From: Coix lacryma-jobi var. lacryma-jobi
Lineage: Eukaryota > Streptophyta > Magnoliopsida > Poales > Poaceae
NCBI GenBank assembly: GCA_009763385.1
Contig: CM019827.1
Coordinates: 112,247,204 to 112,311,203, forward strand
Length of the DNA: 64,000 bases
Direction: 5' to 3'
A model generated the notes under the pieces. The model had not been told where the DNA came from, did not search any database, and saw only the letters and a list, made by a program, of their open reading frames with translations. A program made the position numbers and the translations under genes. Position 1 is the stretch's first letter; each line of letters starts with the position of its first letter. Positions 8,681 to 21,554 of this stretch are shown piece after piece.

Positions 8681-11149
8681 AGCCACCTTTACTTGATCAG
8701 ATCCCAAACACTTAAGTAACAAGTCTTCGGCAGTCCTTCGATAAAGCTCATCATTGTGCAGTACATATTTGAATGCACTCCGCCGAACACTTTGATCAAC
8801 CTTAGCACTCGGATCATTAAGATGTTTAAGCAGGGGAGTTCTCCAATCTTCTAAATTAGTTCCACTCGATTCGGACCGATTTAGAGTCCCTTCAGACGAA
8901 TTAATCATTCCAAGATCGACCAGGTCAATCGGATGAATTAACTGTCTTGACTCAAAAACAACCTGGTCGGCCATAGTGTCTACCCAAGTATGCATAACAT
9001 GTACCTGGTCTCCAAGGTAAGGTGGTCGAACTGGTTCTAAAACAAACTGGTCGACCATAGGAGCCGACAATACTCCTGTACGCTGTTGCACCGGCTTTAT
9101 GTGAAAATTGCGTCTACTAACATAATAGCCAGATGCTTGTTGAGCTAACATGTTGGCTTTATGATTTTCATGCCTTGGTATATGCCGAATCTGGAATTCG
9201 GTAAAATGAGTAATGATGTCAAGGCACATGTCAAGATAAACATTTAACGATCCCTCTAAACATTGAAATTTACCAGCAACTTGCTGCACTATTAGCAAGG
9301 AATCGCCATAAGCTTCAACATGCTTAACCTCCATGGAACATAATATTTCTAAACCGAATAAAAGAGCTTCATATTCGGCTTGATTATTAGTGCACAAGTA
9401 ATCTAACCGGCTTAGCATTTCAAACTCAGCACCATTAGGAGAAATGATGACCACACCAACACCTTGGCCCTCCTTACAAGCCGATCCATCAAAATAAAGC
9501 TTCCATGGAGTAAAAGTAAAATAACTGATCTCATCTTTTAAATGAATACTATGCTCAACAATGAAATCAGCAAGAACTTGACTCTTTAAAGTTTTTAATG
9601 ACTCATAAGTCAAGTCAAACTCAATCAACGCATACGCCCACTTACCAATCCTTCCTCTAAGGATTAGCCGATATAAACTGTGCTTAATTACATCGGCCTG
9701 GCATGCAACAACACATGTACTAGATAGCAAATAGTGTCTCATTTTAGCACAAGCATAGTACAAGGATAAACATAATTTTTCAACATGGGTGTACCTTGTC
9801 TCGGGATCAAGAAGACGACGACCAATATAAGCAATCACGTACTCTTTACCTCCATCTTCTTGTGTTAAGACAGCTCCAATAACCTTTTCTTCGGCAGCGA
9901 CATATAATCTGAAGGGAACTCCTCTCTTGGGCGCCCGAAGAACTGGTGGAGATGATAAATATTCCTTTATTTTCTCAAATGCTTCTTATTGCTCTGCCCC
10001 CCAAGTGAACTCAGTTTCATTCTTCAGCTTTAATATAGGGGCAAAAGGAATAATTTTCCCAGACAAGTTTGCAATGAATCTTCTCAAGTAGTTCACTTTT
10101 CCCAAGAACTTCTGCAAGTCCTTTTTGCATGTAGGCGCTTGAACGCTCTTGATCTTTTCTATCCTTTTAGGATCAATCTCTATGCCTTTGTCGTGAATGA
10201 TAAACCCTAAAAACTTCCCAACTGATACACCAAAAGCACATTTCAGTGGGTTCATCTTCAAACCATAGCGGCGCATTCTCTCAAACGCTAGACGTAAATC
10301 GGCCAAATGAGACACATGGGCAGCCGATTTAACCACAATATCATCAATATATACTTCCATGATTATCCCAATCAAATCATGAAAGATCAGATTCATAGCG
10401 CGTTGATAAGTAGCACCTGCATTCTTCAAACCGAATGTCATCACGACCCACTCAAAAAGACCAACAAACCCCAGACAAATGAAGGCCGTTTTGGACATAT
10501 CCTCCTCGGCCATGAATATCTGATTATAACCAGCGTTGCCGTCAAGAAAACTAACAACCTGATGTCCTGAAGCATCATTGATTAACATATCGGCTATAGG
10601 CATAGGATACTCATCTTTGGGAGTGGCTCTATTTAAATCTCTAAAATCAATACAGACCCTGATTTTCCTAGTGTCTTTCTTTTCTACGGGTACGATATTA
10701 GAGACCCACTCCGCATACTTGCATGGTCGGATAAACCCCGCTTGCAATAACCGATTAATTTTCTCTTTAATCCGATCATATATTGCAGAATTAAAGCAAC
10801 GAGGATGTTGCTTGAATGGTCGGAACCACGGCTTAATAGGAAGCTGATGCTCAACAAGTTCTCGGCTTAACCCGGGCATCTCCGTATAACTCCATGCAAA
10901 GCAATCAACATACTCTTTTAGAAGCGCGATTAATTTTATTTTATAATCAGCTTCAAGATTTTGATTTACAAAGGTCGACCTAGGTATAGAACCATCCCCA
11001 ATATCTACTTGTTCTAAAGGGTCGGCCGACGTGAAACCTTGGCCCAACTTATTGAGCTCATCAAAATCATCAATAGCCTCACAAGTATCGGTCTTATAGG
11101 TCCGATATTGTTCAACACGATGTTTTAACCAATCAACATTAACATCCAT
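8627..11149 (-). pseudogene. Element A reverse transcriptase and RNase H, one nonsense codon
   Basis: One continuous frame runs from an ATG at 11149 to 8627 with a single stop, TAA at 9988-9986. Upstream of the stop is reverse transcriptase: VPVEKKDTRKIRVCIDFRDL, MTFGLKNAGATYQRAM, and the catalytic YIDDIVVKS box. Downstream are the connection/first RNase H (LDPETRYTHVEKLCLSLYYA) and a second RNase H (YFDGSACKEGQGVG, NNQAEYEALL, YGDSLLIVQQ). The stop falls after GAEQ and before EAFEKIKEYL, so CAA-to-TAA is the simplest explanation. Apart from this the domain is well preserved. Confidence 0.9.
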
Positions 11150-11667
11150 TAAATTACATGATAATGTTGAACCGATTATTGATCGGCTTTAAAGACACTG
11201 GTACAAAACCTTCCCTAGTAACACTAACAAACTGGAAATCAGAAAGGTTCCGACCAGACAAACAAGCAATAATGTCATGCCCCTCGAGCAAAGGAGCATC
11301 GCCCGTAGCTACATAGGCCGATGAATCTGAGTGTACCACCTCAACATCATCCCCCACCCGTTGAATGAGAAACTAATGTAAGCTAGAAGGTATGCATCGA
11401 TTAGCATGAATCCAATCACGCCCAAGTATAAGGTTGTAACTACCTTGTATGTCGGCGACAAAGAACACAGTAGCCAAAGTCTTGCTCCCAACGGTCAATT
11501 CCATGGACCCAACTCCTTTGGCCGGAATGGGATCTCCTCCTCCGACTCCAGTAATAGTCATGTTGGTCTTGATCAGCTCTTCATCGGTACCGCCGAGCTT
11601 CTGGTAAAGCGAGTATGGCATCAAGTTCACGATTGCCCCGCTGTCTACCAGCATCTTGTGGACTGGC

Positions 11668-14207
11668 TGAAAGGTCCTTGTTTGGTTTTGGTAATTGAGT
11701 GACAACCTAGGTGAACTAATATGTGCTTATGTGAGATACACAAGAAATTAGTTCACATATGAATGAGCAATGAAGGAGCTTATTGCGTATGAGACATGAC
11801 ATGGAGTCATGTGGCTAAGATGGTGAAGATCAAGGCAAGACTTGGCTTGATGGACCGATTGCGAAGGTGAAGGGCAAGTTGGAGGCTTTGAAGCCGTTGG
11901 TACCGAGTGTCGGGAGGCTTGAGCAAAGACTTGGCGCCGAAGGACCAAAGCAATGGTGAAGAGCAAGTGAGGTCAAGATCGATGTACCATGGAGGTCATG
12001 TGATGATATGAAGTGGATCATATCATTTGATGATAGGTTGGTGCATGTGTTGCATCAACGCCGAAGGAGATGGAATGGAATGCGCAAGGCAAAGGTATAC
12101 TTATAGGGCATTTCATTTCACCGGTCATAGGTGTGTAGAGAAGTTTATGACCGGGTTTAGGATAGATGGCCGTACTATTAAGAGGAGCAAACTTGTTTGC
12201 ATATCGGTCATCTAGTGCCACTTGAGCGATCTAACTTTGCGATGTTGTTAGGATCGAGTGGCGTGGTGAGAGCAAGTGAAAATCCTTTGAAAAATGATTG
12301 TGAAAATGCTAACACACATGCACTGTTGTTATACACTTGGTGGTGTTGGCACATTTGCAAAGGAGAAGTTGTTGGAGTTGCTTTGGATCAACACAGAGAA
12401 GAAAATGAAGTTTTCTGTATGTGGTCGGTAGTACCGCCCAGGGGGGGTCGGTAGTACCGCCCATGGGTGCTGCGTGCAACCTTCTCTGTGTTGGGGCTGA
12501 TTTGGCCTGGCGGTAGTACCGCCATAACCTCGGTACTACCGCCCGCGGTGGTACCGACCAAAGGGTCGGTGGTACCGTGGCCCTGAAGGGTTTGCAGGCT
12601 CTCTGTGTTGAGCTGAGTTTGGCCTGCCGGTAGTACCGCCATAGGGTCGGTACTACCGACCGTTCGAGGTTTCGAGGTGTGAAGAGTTTGGAAGCTCTCT
12701 GGAAGTGGCCAATTTTGGCCTACCGGTAGTACCGCCATAACCTCGGTAGTACCAGGCTCGGTAGTACCGACCAGGGGGTCGGTAGTACCAAGGTTTGAAG
12801 GAAGTTTTGGAGGCTCTCTGGAAGTGGCCAGTTTTGGCCTGGCGGTAGTACCGCCATTATGTCGGTACTACCGCCCTCGGTGGTACCGAGGTCAGGAAGT
12901 TGTCTGGGGGCTCTCTGTGTAGTCCCCAGTCTGGCTTGTCGGTAGTACCGCCATAGGGCCGGTACTACCGGACCTCGGAGGTACCGACCAGGAGTCGGTG
13001 TTCGTTTTGGTCAACGCGCCGTGTGTAAACGGCTAGTTCTGACACTGTCGGCACTACCGCCCAGGGGGGTCGGTACTACCGACCGAAGCGCAGAAAAGGG
13101 GAAACGGCTAGTTGGCCGCTCCCCTCTATATATAGTCATTGGGGCCGGCTTTGGGCCGGTTGCTAGAGCACTCCAAAGCCTTGGTGGCTTGTGTGGATGT
13201 GCTTGTGAGCCCTCTAACACACATATGCTTTAGTGCTTATCCGATTGTGTGAGAGAGCGATTCTAGTGCGTTGCTTTGAGAGATTGCATCGAGTGGCACT
13301 AGGTGTTCGTGTTGCAAGCCGGTGGTGCTTATTACTCTGGAGGTTGCCACCTCCTAGACGGCTTGGTGATCGAGTCTCCGTCGTGAAGCCCGCGTGAAGA
13401 TTGTGCGTGGCTCCGGAGAAGGATTGTGAGGGGCATTTTGCTCGCCCAGCGGGGATCGCGAAGAGCAACTCTAGTAGAGCGTGTCATTGAGTTACCCTCA
13501 CTTGTGGGTGAGTTCTTGCGGCGCTCGAGTGTCGAGCTAGGTGTGGTGCCTATTAGCCGCCGAACTACCAAAGTGTGTGGTCGACACAACGGGGACTAGC
13601 TTGGTGGCAACCAAGTGAACCTCGGGAGAAAAATCACCGTGTCAACTTCGTGTTCATCTTCTCGGTGGTTTGCAAACTCCATTCACTAGCTTGTATTTAT
13701 TTGTTCATATACTTGTGCTAGTCTAGTTGCTCTGGTAATTAGTTAGCTTGTGTAGCTTGCTAGTTATCTTCCTTGCTTGTGTAGCATAGAAGTTGATCCC
13801 ATAAGTGACTAGTTGACTTGTAGTCTTGCTAGTCACATTGCTTAGTTTGTGTAGCTAAGTTGAGCTCTCTAATTTGGCTTGTGTAGCCTTGTTATTGAGC
13901 ATTGCTAGTGAGCTTAGGCTTTGTGCTTTTGCTTAGTGGCATGTGTAGGAGCTCCCCGGTTGATTGAGTACTAGTTGCTTAGGTTTGTGTAACCTTGCAA
14001 GCTAGAATTGTTTAGGTGATCCCTAGCTAGCCTAACACCTTATTTGCATTGTTTAGGATCTTTTATAAGGTGTCATAGAGTATAAGTAGAGGGGTGTAGT
14101 CTTGGCTAGACCGATAGTTTTAATTCCGCATTTGTTTCGGTTAGCCAGTGCGATTAATTTTAGAAAGGACTATTCACCCCCCTCTAGTCCGCCATCTCGA
14201 CCCTTCA
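11668..14207 (+). mobile_element. LTR B, solo LTR of the copia F family, inserted in element A
   Basis: 2,540 bp bounded by TGAAAGGTC and GACCCTTCA and flanked by a perfect 5-bp duplication CTGGC (11663-11667 and 14208-14212). The same sequence forms the LTRs of copia element F near 52.5-58.6 and 63.1-64 kb, in the opposite orientation. It contains no gag, primer site or polypurine tract, so it is a solo LTR left by LTR-LTR recombination. A TATA-like CTATATATAG lies at 13126-13135. Confidence 0.85.
12424..13085. repeat. Near-palindromic GGTA(G/C)TACC repeats in LTR B
   Basis: About 20 copies of CGGTAGTACCGCC or its near-complement CGGTACTACCG lie within about 660 bases, arranged in pairs in loose units of roughly 105-120 bases that also contain 'tctctggaagtggccagttttggcct'. 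The same motif cluster occurs in both LTRs of element F and just upstream of the TATA box, so it is part of the LTR promoter region. Confidence 0.85.
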
Positions 14208-15862
14208 CTGGCGTACCATTGATGTGACCTTTTATATGCAACGGCTTAAGATGATTGACGGATTCCTCTGGCTTCCGGAACACGGCAGTCTGCGTAGCGA
14301 AGTTGAACTCCGCTGCCGTCGAATCATCTCCGACCACGTAGTAGTCGGCCGATAAGTAAACTACATTGACCTCCGCCCTTTCTGGGGAAGGTTCGTAGTC
14401 CACCATTTCCTCGTCTTGTTCTTCAGGTAATTCTTCACTGGTCGTGGCAACACCAGTGGAGGAATCAGAGTTACTAAGAAGCAAACCTAATCCCATCGGC
14501 ACATCAAGAACCGATCTGATCCTGGACTCCGATTGAGTCGGCTCAATTCTTGGTTCAGTAGTAGTCGGTTCAACCCGCTCGACCGCTAAACTGGTCGACG
14601 CCTGTCCTGAAGTGGTCGGATTAGTGTCCGACCTGATTGGTTCTGATGCCACTTGAGTAGTTTCGGTGTTCAGACTGGTCGGTTCAGGATCCGACATGTT
14701 TAGTTCTACAATTGTTAAAGTTGGCTTTTGATTACAGGCCGGCTCTTCACCTCCTCGCTTGCCCTGAGGAAATATGGGATGCGTTGAGTTAAATATATCT
14801 TCACTCATCTTCTCGAGTCGTTCCCACCTCTGTTTGTTGCAGCGAGCCCTCTGCAGTTTCCTTTGCTGAGTCTTAGTTAAACCAGGAGGGCACCACCTGG
14901 GCTGCATGTACTTGGGATCACGCTCAACAGGCTTTTCTACCTCTGCCTCGGTTGGAGCATTTTGAGTTTTCGGAACCTTTTCTGCAGTTGGTTCCTCAAC
15001 CACCATCGACTCAGGTTCATTGGCAAGAGGGACTTCCATAGACCCGATCGTGATAGTAGGCACAGGATCGGATCTGGTCGGAGAAATAACGAGGACATTT
15101 TGCACCTTCTTAGGTACATAGATTTGTCGCACTTGCGCCTTCCCCGTTTCCTGAGAGGTCAATGTTCTTGACGTGATCAGCCGACCTTGATTTGCGCTAT
15201 TAGAGCCTGGCCGATCACCTAAACGATCAAACACTGAGATCCTTGTGGGTTGATTGACGGGCTTTCCCCATCCTAGTTGGTAGTACATATGTGCTGGCAT
15301 GGGGTAGTGTACCCATACCCCTTGAGGACCCCATTGTGGCGGTGGCGAAATAGGAGGGGCCCATTGATGCCAATAAGGGCCGATCTTTGGTGCTGGAGAT
15401 GTTGCTTGGGACACCATCATTTGCTTAGACCTTCCATCCTCATGCTTCGGAGGAGTAGATTCTCTCTTTTTTAAGGGTCGATTCTGAGAATTGGCCTTTT
15501 GCTGCTTGTACTTGGCCATGAGCTTATCAAAAGTGCATGGTTCCTTAGCAACTTTTCCCTTGTTTCTATCCGCATTGGTCTTCCAAGTGTCGACCTCGGG
15601 CTGCTGCGGGACAAATGTGCGTAGGACATGCACTCCAGAAGAGGTAGGGTCTTTAGAACCGGGTTGACCGACCACATCAGTCGGCTTATTGCTTCCACTA
15701 GGGCCAGGGGAAATCTGTTTGACCTGGTCGGCCTTTTGCTCCGACTGCACTGGTTGCTTTGAGGACGAACTAGACTCATCAGTCTGAAGACCCGACCTGG
15801 TCGGTCTCTCCTGCGCCGCCCTGGTCTCGAAATATCTTTGTTTATGCAGGTGTCGTGCTTGT

Positions 15863-17811
15863 TGGTAGTTCTTAACTTCACTAAAGATAGAGCTAGGCAA
15901 CTATCCCCGGTAACGGCCCAGAAATGCTTGTTGACACTTGCTAACGTCGTTAGGAGTAGACTATGGAATCTATCCCTGGCAACGGCACCAGAAATGCTTG
16001 TAGCAAGTCCAGTCACTATACCTAAAGGAGTGAAGCTAAAGCAGCTATCTACTACTGTCAAATGGGGCTGTCAATCCTGACACTAGTAGGAGCTAGCTAG
16101 CGAGAATGCAATCTACCAGGAGGAGATTCTGCAAGCGCACAGAACTATCGTAGTAGCACTTCCCTGGGAGTACCAGGTGTCGATTTATTTGATCCCAAAA
16201 GAAAGCTAGGGTGGTGTATGAGTCGAGTCAAGGAGGGTATGAGATTCGAAGAATAAGAAAGGGAAAAGGAGAGGAGAGAAGAGATGAAAGGCTAGAAAGA
16301 ATTTATGAGTGGATAGGTAAGGATGAAATGAAATGGCTAAGGTAAGGTGGATGGATAGGTAGATAAGGGTAATAAGATAACTAAGGATAACTAATGTAAC
16401 TAACTAATAACTAATAACTACTCCTAGATAACTACGAAGCAAGATAGGCAAATGCCAAATAAGCAACCAAGTTAAGTATAGTTTTATTCCTATCTTGTCA
16501 AGTACCGAGGCGTACTAGCCTTTACCACTGACTTAGGTTGAACGCTAGCACAACGAGCCTTACTGTTGAACTAGACCAACTACGTGGTGGAATTCAAGGC
16601 GCACAGGGATGTCATCACCTGCTTGCTACCACAGCTATCCGGGGGTCCAGCCGTATCTGAAGGTAAGTCTATAACTAAGCACCACGCTTAATTATATTCT
16701 AACTATCTCTACCCTAGCTTTGAATAGAGACACCCTTGCAGACGTCAGAGCAAATACTTGACTTAATAAGATAAACACTAAACTAACTAAGCAACCTATT
16801 GGCAAAGATCAAACACTAAGCTCACTAGAGATTAACTACTATGGCTAAGTGAATTGAACTGTAGGATAACTAGGTCACACTCAAGGCACTTGATAAAGTA
16901 ATACTAAAAGTAATACTAAAGTAATATTGGAATAATGATAAGTGTACCTGAGATATAAGAGAGCAAACCAGACCAGAGACACCGGGAAATCAACCGACCT
17001 TCGATGCCAGTCACTCGCACCCGCTTCTCTCTTAGCAAGCTCTACACTACTATACCACTGGTCAGGGCTGAGCTGTGCTAAACTAAGAGGTGCGCTGCAG
17101 CGAGGGCACTAGAGCTATGCTCTCTCTACTAGCTAACCTACTTGCCTAAGCTCTGTGAGCTTCTAACCTAGCTCTCACTTGCTTTCTTGCTTCTTGTGTG
17201 TGTTGTGTTGCTTCCCCTGAAGTGATGCCTCCAGGGGGTATTTATAGCCTTGTGGAGTGAGGAGGGTACTTATAGGGGGCAGCCAACCGACCTAGGGCAA
17301 ACCCTAGTGGCGGGCGCCAGCCCTAGGTGGCGGCCGCCACCCCCTTGGCCGTTGGATGCACCGTCATTGATCCTACGGCCTCCAGGGACTCCTCCAAGGC
17401 GGTGGTTAGGTCGGTTGCATGTCCAGATAACCGTCATTCGGTCATGATCCACGCCACTCCCCTCCTGAGCCCTCCGATGCCACTGGCCTAGTGACCAAGG
17501 GCCAAGATTTGGCCCTAGGGTGGTCACACGGATCAGTGACATGGCAGGGGGGAGGTTTGGGCCTCTCCTTGTGGCAGGCGCCACCTAGGGGTGGCGGGCG
17601 CCACCCCACTAGGGCCCAAATGGGCCCTGCTGAGTGGTCTCGGCCCCTGGTGGGTTCATGCTCCAAATTTGGTCCAAATCCTGCATTCAAATCAAAATCT
17701 ATGGACATGTGGAATTTGGTTAGTTTGAAACCTATTTGACTACATTTCATGCCTTTTTGGTGAATTTTAGGGTAACATGTTGATGGTAAAACAGGTGTTT
17801 AAGGACCATCA
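15863..17811 (-). repeat. 3' LTR of element C
   Basis: 1,949 bp from TGGTAGTTC to GGACCATCA. The right edge adjoins a minus-strand polypurine tract (TTAGCTTGGGGGAGCTTG). Its outer 100 bases contain two extra primer-site-like sequences. A minus-strand TATA box (TATAAATA) lies at 17246-17239. GC-rich inverted motifs GTGGCGGGCGCCACC cluster at 17300-17345 and 17572-17608. Confidence 0.85.
17239..17246 (-). promoter_or_regulatory. TATA box of the element C LTR
   Basis: The plus-strand text GGTATTTATAGCC contains TATAAATA on the minus strand. In the other LTR this same site is the target of the element E insertion. Confidence 0.6.
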
Positions 17812-19495
17812 ACAAGCTCCCCCAAGCTAAACTGTTGCTCGTCCTCGAGCAACAATGCGGTTTAAGCATTGAACATAAAATAGATAGCTACTTAAGATGT
17901 ATACAAGTGCATATTGTATAGTGAGAAATAACTTAGTATATATCATTAATCATAGCAATGTGGGGCTTATAGCTTTTCACTTCAAACATGCAAGAGTGAA
18001 ATAAAGCAGTAGATAGGAAACTTTTATCTTGCTCAGGTTTGACTAGGATTCTGTCTGGAGGTTTTTTAAGGTTTTCAAAAGATAAAAACTTGCTTAAGTC
18101 CTCCAAGATTCACTCAATCACTCAATAGTGTTCAAATCCTCACTTAGGCCAAAATGTAGCCTCTCCTATTTCTAAAGAATGATATGTGGAGTTATAGGTA
18201 GGCTAAGAATCATGAGCAAATTGCCTAATGTTTATTGCTAAGCTAGACACTCAGATCATAAGGAGCAGCAAATCATAAAATTTGATCAAGATGTGCATGT
18301 GTGGTTATGTGGAAGTGTATAGAGAGATATTTCATAATCCTTCGAGTTAATTTCTGGGGTAGAGCTAATGATAACTCTCTCTGTCTCTCTTTTTTCGATA
18401 CATAGTGAGTAGACAAAAATGTGTCCTCACATTTTCTTAGGACATAGTCCGCTCTTGAGCTATTTGCTCACTTTTTTTATATATATATCTCTCTCTCTTT
18501 TTTAGCTCTAGATTTCCTCAGATTATCTATAGGAAAGGATTTTAGAAATGAAAAGGGGAAGAGAGAGAAATGCTTATTACCAGTGTAGGAATAGCATAAG
18601 GCTAGCAATGGGACGTTTGGCAAGGTATTGCATATCTCCAGTGTAGAGAATGAGCAATTTATTTGGTGGTTGCAAACTTCCAAAGTGGAGAGTAGGCAAT
18701 TTATGGTGGGTGTGTGAATCTTGATCAAAAGATATGATAAGCTTCTCTACTAAGATCTATGAGGTCTAACAAAGCTCAACACAGACAAAGCTCTTTGTGG
18801 TTTGACTAACAAATATTTGGCTAGTGGTGGGATGGGATAAAATCCAGGAGGAACTTTTAGCAAGGTTTTCATGATTTTTTTTTTAAAAGAAATCCTTCAG
18901 ATTAGGTCCTAATTTCACCTTAACAAGTTTAAAGAATTACTCCATTTCTTACTAACTTTATTCACTAAGCATGATTTCAGTTAAAGCATGTGCAAACCAC
19001 AAAACTACAACTTAGATAAGACCAGTTATTCTAACTATAACAATAGCATTTGCATGACATATTTCAAAACTTATTCAGGTTTCAACTTGTTTAAGCAGAA
19101 TTTATCATTTTTATTCATGGGATAATTACTTAGGCAAGCATATAACATTCAAAAGATATAGAATTTAAGAACCGAACGTAAAGAGTAAGGTTGAAACATA
19201 CCTTATTGGCGCGAGGATCTCCCCCAAGCTGGCTTCTTGCTTGGTGAAGGGTCTTCATCTTTCTCGGTCGGAGCTCTTGTTCTCATTTTATTAAAAGGGA
19301 AACTATCTAATGTTGTGTAAAAGGGAAACTATCCTATGATATTTTATTGTTCTACCTAAGTTAACATATACTTATGCATATAACTAATGATAACTGATTT
19401 TTTTAGTTACATGCATGACATATGTTATTTATTTGAAAAAAGGAAATTTAAAGGGAAATTTAAAAAGTAAATCCATACCTTAGATCCATGGAATT
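17812..19495 (-). other. Element C internal region without coding capacity
   Basis: AT-rich sequence between the 3' LTR and the protease, where an autonomous element would carry polymerase and integrase. Nothing in six frames resembles those domains. The first bases are the polypurine tract. Confidence 0.7.
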
Positions 19496-20348
19496 TCATC
19501 TTTTCTCGGGTGGATCTTCTTCCTTGGGTGCTTCTTCTTCAAGTACTTCATTGGGTTCTTCTTCTTTTGGCACCTCTCCTTTGTCATGTGAATTACACAA
19601 CTCAGGAGAAGGTGGCTCTTTCTTTCTGTTCCACCTTGTTCTTGGGCGCCTCTTCTTGGTTCGAACGAGTTTTGGTTCCTGCATGTTAGCGGCATATGCG
19701 GGACCACGGGAAAAAGAGAATATTTCCTTCCTCCCTTCTAATGTCATTTGCATTTTACCATTCCCCACATATATGCAAGCATCAACAGTGTTCAAGAAAG
19801 GTCTACCTAAGATTAGAGGCACATCTTTTCTATTTCCCATATCTAAAATCATGAAATCAGCAGGAACATAGGAGCCTCTAATTTGAACAGGTAAATCAGT
19901 TACTATCCCTTCTATATAGCAAGTGGATTGATCAGCTAGCACAACATAGGCAGATGTGGATGACATGGGTGGAAAGAACGAGTTTTCATTAAAAATCTTT
20001 AGATAGAATGTTCACACTCGATCCTAAATCACACATGGCATTTTTAAAGACTTCACCAAAGATTGGGCATCTAATTATGGGACTACCAGGATCACCCTTT
20101 TTAACAGTCATGGTTTGATCTTCATAATAGTTAAAATATTTTATTTCAACCATATTTGCAGTTTCCATGTCAGTTTTAGCAGGAAATTTGCCAGTTTCAA
20201 AAGATGGTATGATAGCAGCAAGTTGAGGTAATTGGGTTTCTAACATCTTATTAAAACTAAGTTGATTTTTCAGAGCAGATGAGAAATCTTCTAATTTAGC
20301 ATTTATGTTCTCAAGCATTTTATCATTTGACATTAATTTCTTATTCAA
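19496..20348 (-). pseudogene. Element C aspartic protease, frameshifted
   Basis: Two minus-strand frames: 20348-19989 contains the active-site region CDLGSSVNILSKDF, and 19966-19496 contains the flap and C-terminal part (STCYIEGIVTDLPVQI, VPLILGRPFLNT). The active-site triad reads DLG where DSG or DTG is usual; this variant is common among plant retroelements of this type. A frameshift separates the two parts near 19980, and another in a T-run near 20345 separates this region from gag. Confidence 0.8.
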
Positions 20349-21361
20349 AAATTAGTAGTTCTACCTTGAGAGTAGACTAGATTCTTTAAGAACGAGAAAT
20401 TATTAGTACTTTGGAAATTAGAGCGAGGGAATGAATTGTTACCTTGAGAATTTGCAGGCTGATTCCATCCTTGATTCTGTTGACGGAAACCGTTGTTGTT
20501 GTTGTTGTTGATGAAGTTCAAATCTTCATGTAACTCGGGGCAGTGGTTCCCAGAATGTTCGGTTTCTCCACAGACTTCACAAGTTATGTAGGATTCCAGA
20601 GATTGGACACTCTCTTGTTGGTTCATCTTCTCACAGTTGTCCAACTTCTTTGCCAGCAGGTCCATTTTGGCCACGATCATGTCGGCCTCCTTAAGGGAAT
20701 GCATACCTCACTTACGAGGCTGCAGTCTCTCGTCATTCCATCCTTGGTTCGACACCATCTTCTCTATGAGAGCCTTAGCATCTGCAACATTCAGAGAAAA
20801 GAATGCACCGCCGGCGGCGGCATCCAAATGGCTTCTAGAGAGTGGGGTTAGGCCATGGTAGAAGTTCTGGATCAATAGCCAGTCCTCCATACCATGGTGC
20901 GGACAAGCAGCGACGTACTCTTGCATTCTCTCCCAAGCCTCGGGAATAGATTCCTCGGCTTGTTGCGTAAAGCTGGAGATTTTGTTGCGCAGAGCATTCG
21001 TCTTGCCCATAGGAAAGAATTTGGCAAGAAAGGCATTGGAACACTTGTCCCATGTGTCTACAGCGTTGCGATCGGTATAGAACCATTGCTTCGCTTTTCC
21101 TAGAAGAGAAAAGGGAAAGAGACGAAGACGGATGGCTTCTTGGGTTATCCCCTTAATGGTGAAGGTGCCGCAAATCTCCAAAAATTGTTGGAGGTGAGCA
21201 TTGGCATCCTCATGAGCTTTGCCACAAAACGGGCTAGCTTGGACCATCGTGATCAGAGCCGGTTTCAACTCAAAATTGAGGGTGGCATCGATCATGTCTG
21301 GTCCTGTCGCTACATTGGTGGCAGAAGGAGCAGAAAACTCACGAATGGTCTTATTGGCCAT
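20345..21361 (-). pseudogene. Element C gag with CCHC knuckle, one nonsense codon
   Basis: A single minus-strand frame from ATG at 21361. The capsid-type retrotransposon gag domain includes LRLFPFSLLGKAKQWFYT, NAFLAKFFPMGKTNALRNKI and EAWERMQEYVAACPHHG. A TGA stop at 20710-20708 follows LQPRK. The same frame continues at 20704 with MHSLKEADMIVAK and a zinc knuckle CEVCGETEHSGNHCP (C-X2-C-X5-H-X4-C type), then a Gln/Asn-rich tail. TGA is one C-to-T step from CGA. Gag would package the element's RNA; other domains are absent from this element. Confidence 0.85.
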
Positions 21362-21525
21362 CGTGAAGATAGAACGAGAGAAAGAAAGAAAGAAGTTGAA
21401 GAAGATGAAGGAAAAAGATAAGAAGGACTAAGGAGAAGAATGGGAAAGGTAAAGATGGGATTCGCTAAGCGGGAGCTTAAGCGAAGATAAATTCGACACT
21501 GACTCAACCGATACACCGATTGCCT

Positions 21526-21543
21526 TCCCCGGCAACGGCGCCA
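21526..21543 (-). other. Primer binding site of element C (tRNA-Asp type)
   Basis: On the minus strand TGGCGCCGTTGCCGGGGA matches the complement of the plant tRNA-Asp 3' end. It is 11 bases from the annotated LTR edge. Two degraded copies of the same sequence occur inside the adjacent LTR (about 21590-21620 and 21663-21690). Confidence 0.8.
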
Positions 21544-21554
21544 GAAATGCTTGC

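Larger units (their letters stand above)
6683..15862 (-). mobile_element. Ty3/gypsy element A (Tat-like), 5' part missing, interrupted by B
   Basis: Minus-strand LTR retrotransposon with 3' LTR, polypurine tract, integrase, RNase H, reverse transcriptase, protease and part of gag in order. LTR B sits inside the gag-protease frame and element C cuts gag at 15863. The second RNase H-like domain (LYFDGSACKEG, NNQAEYEALLFGL, AYGDSLLIVQQV) fits the Tat lineage, which carries an extra archaeal-type RNase H. The gag N-terminus, primer binding site and 5' LTR are not in the window because the far flank of C was lost in the junction at 52.5 kb. The coding regions are decayed. Confidence 0.85.
11154..15862 (-). 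pseudogene. Element A gag-protease, split by LTR B, N-terminus lost
   Basis: Two blocks form one frame once B is excluded: 15862-14208 (gag C-terminal half, with RWCPPGLTKTQQRKLQ) and 11662-11154 (aspartic protease, KMLVDSGAIVNLMPYSLYQK, then DWIHANRCIPSSLH). The offset between the two copies of the CTGGC target duplication (2,545 bases) keeps the frames in register, which confirms that the ORF was continuous before the insertion. A TAG at 11375-11373 follows SSLH and is one C-to-T step from CAG. The gag frame ends at 11154 and the polymerase ORF begins at 11149. The N-terminal capsid part was separated by element C and is not present. Confidence 0.85.

Noticed and set aside
12018..12454. Short ORFs on both strands duplicated near 57811-58175
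   Set aside because: They are the same LTR segment in LTR B and in element F's 3' LTR, in opposite orientation. No protein-level signal is seen.
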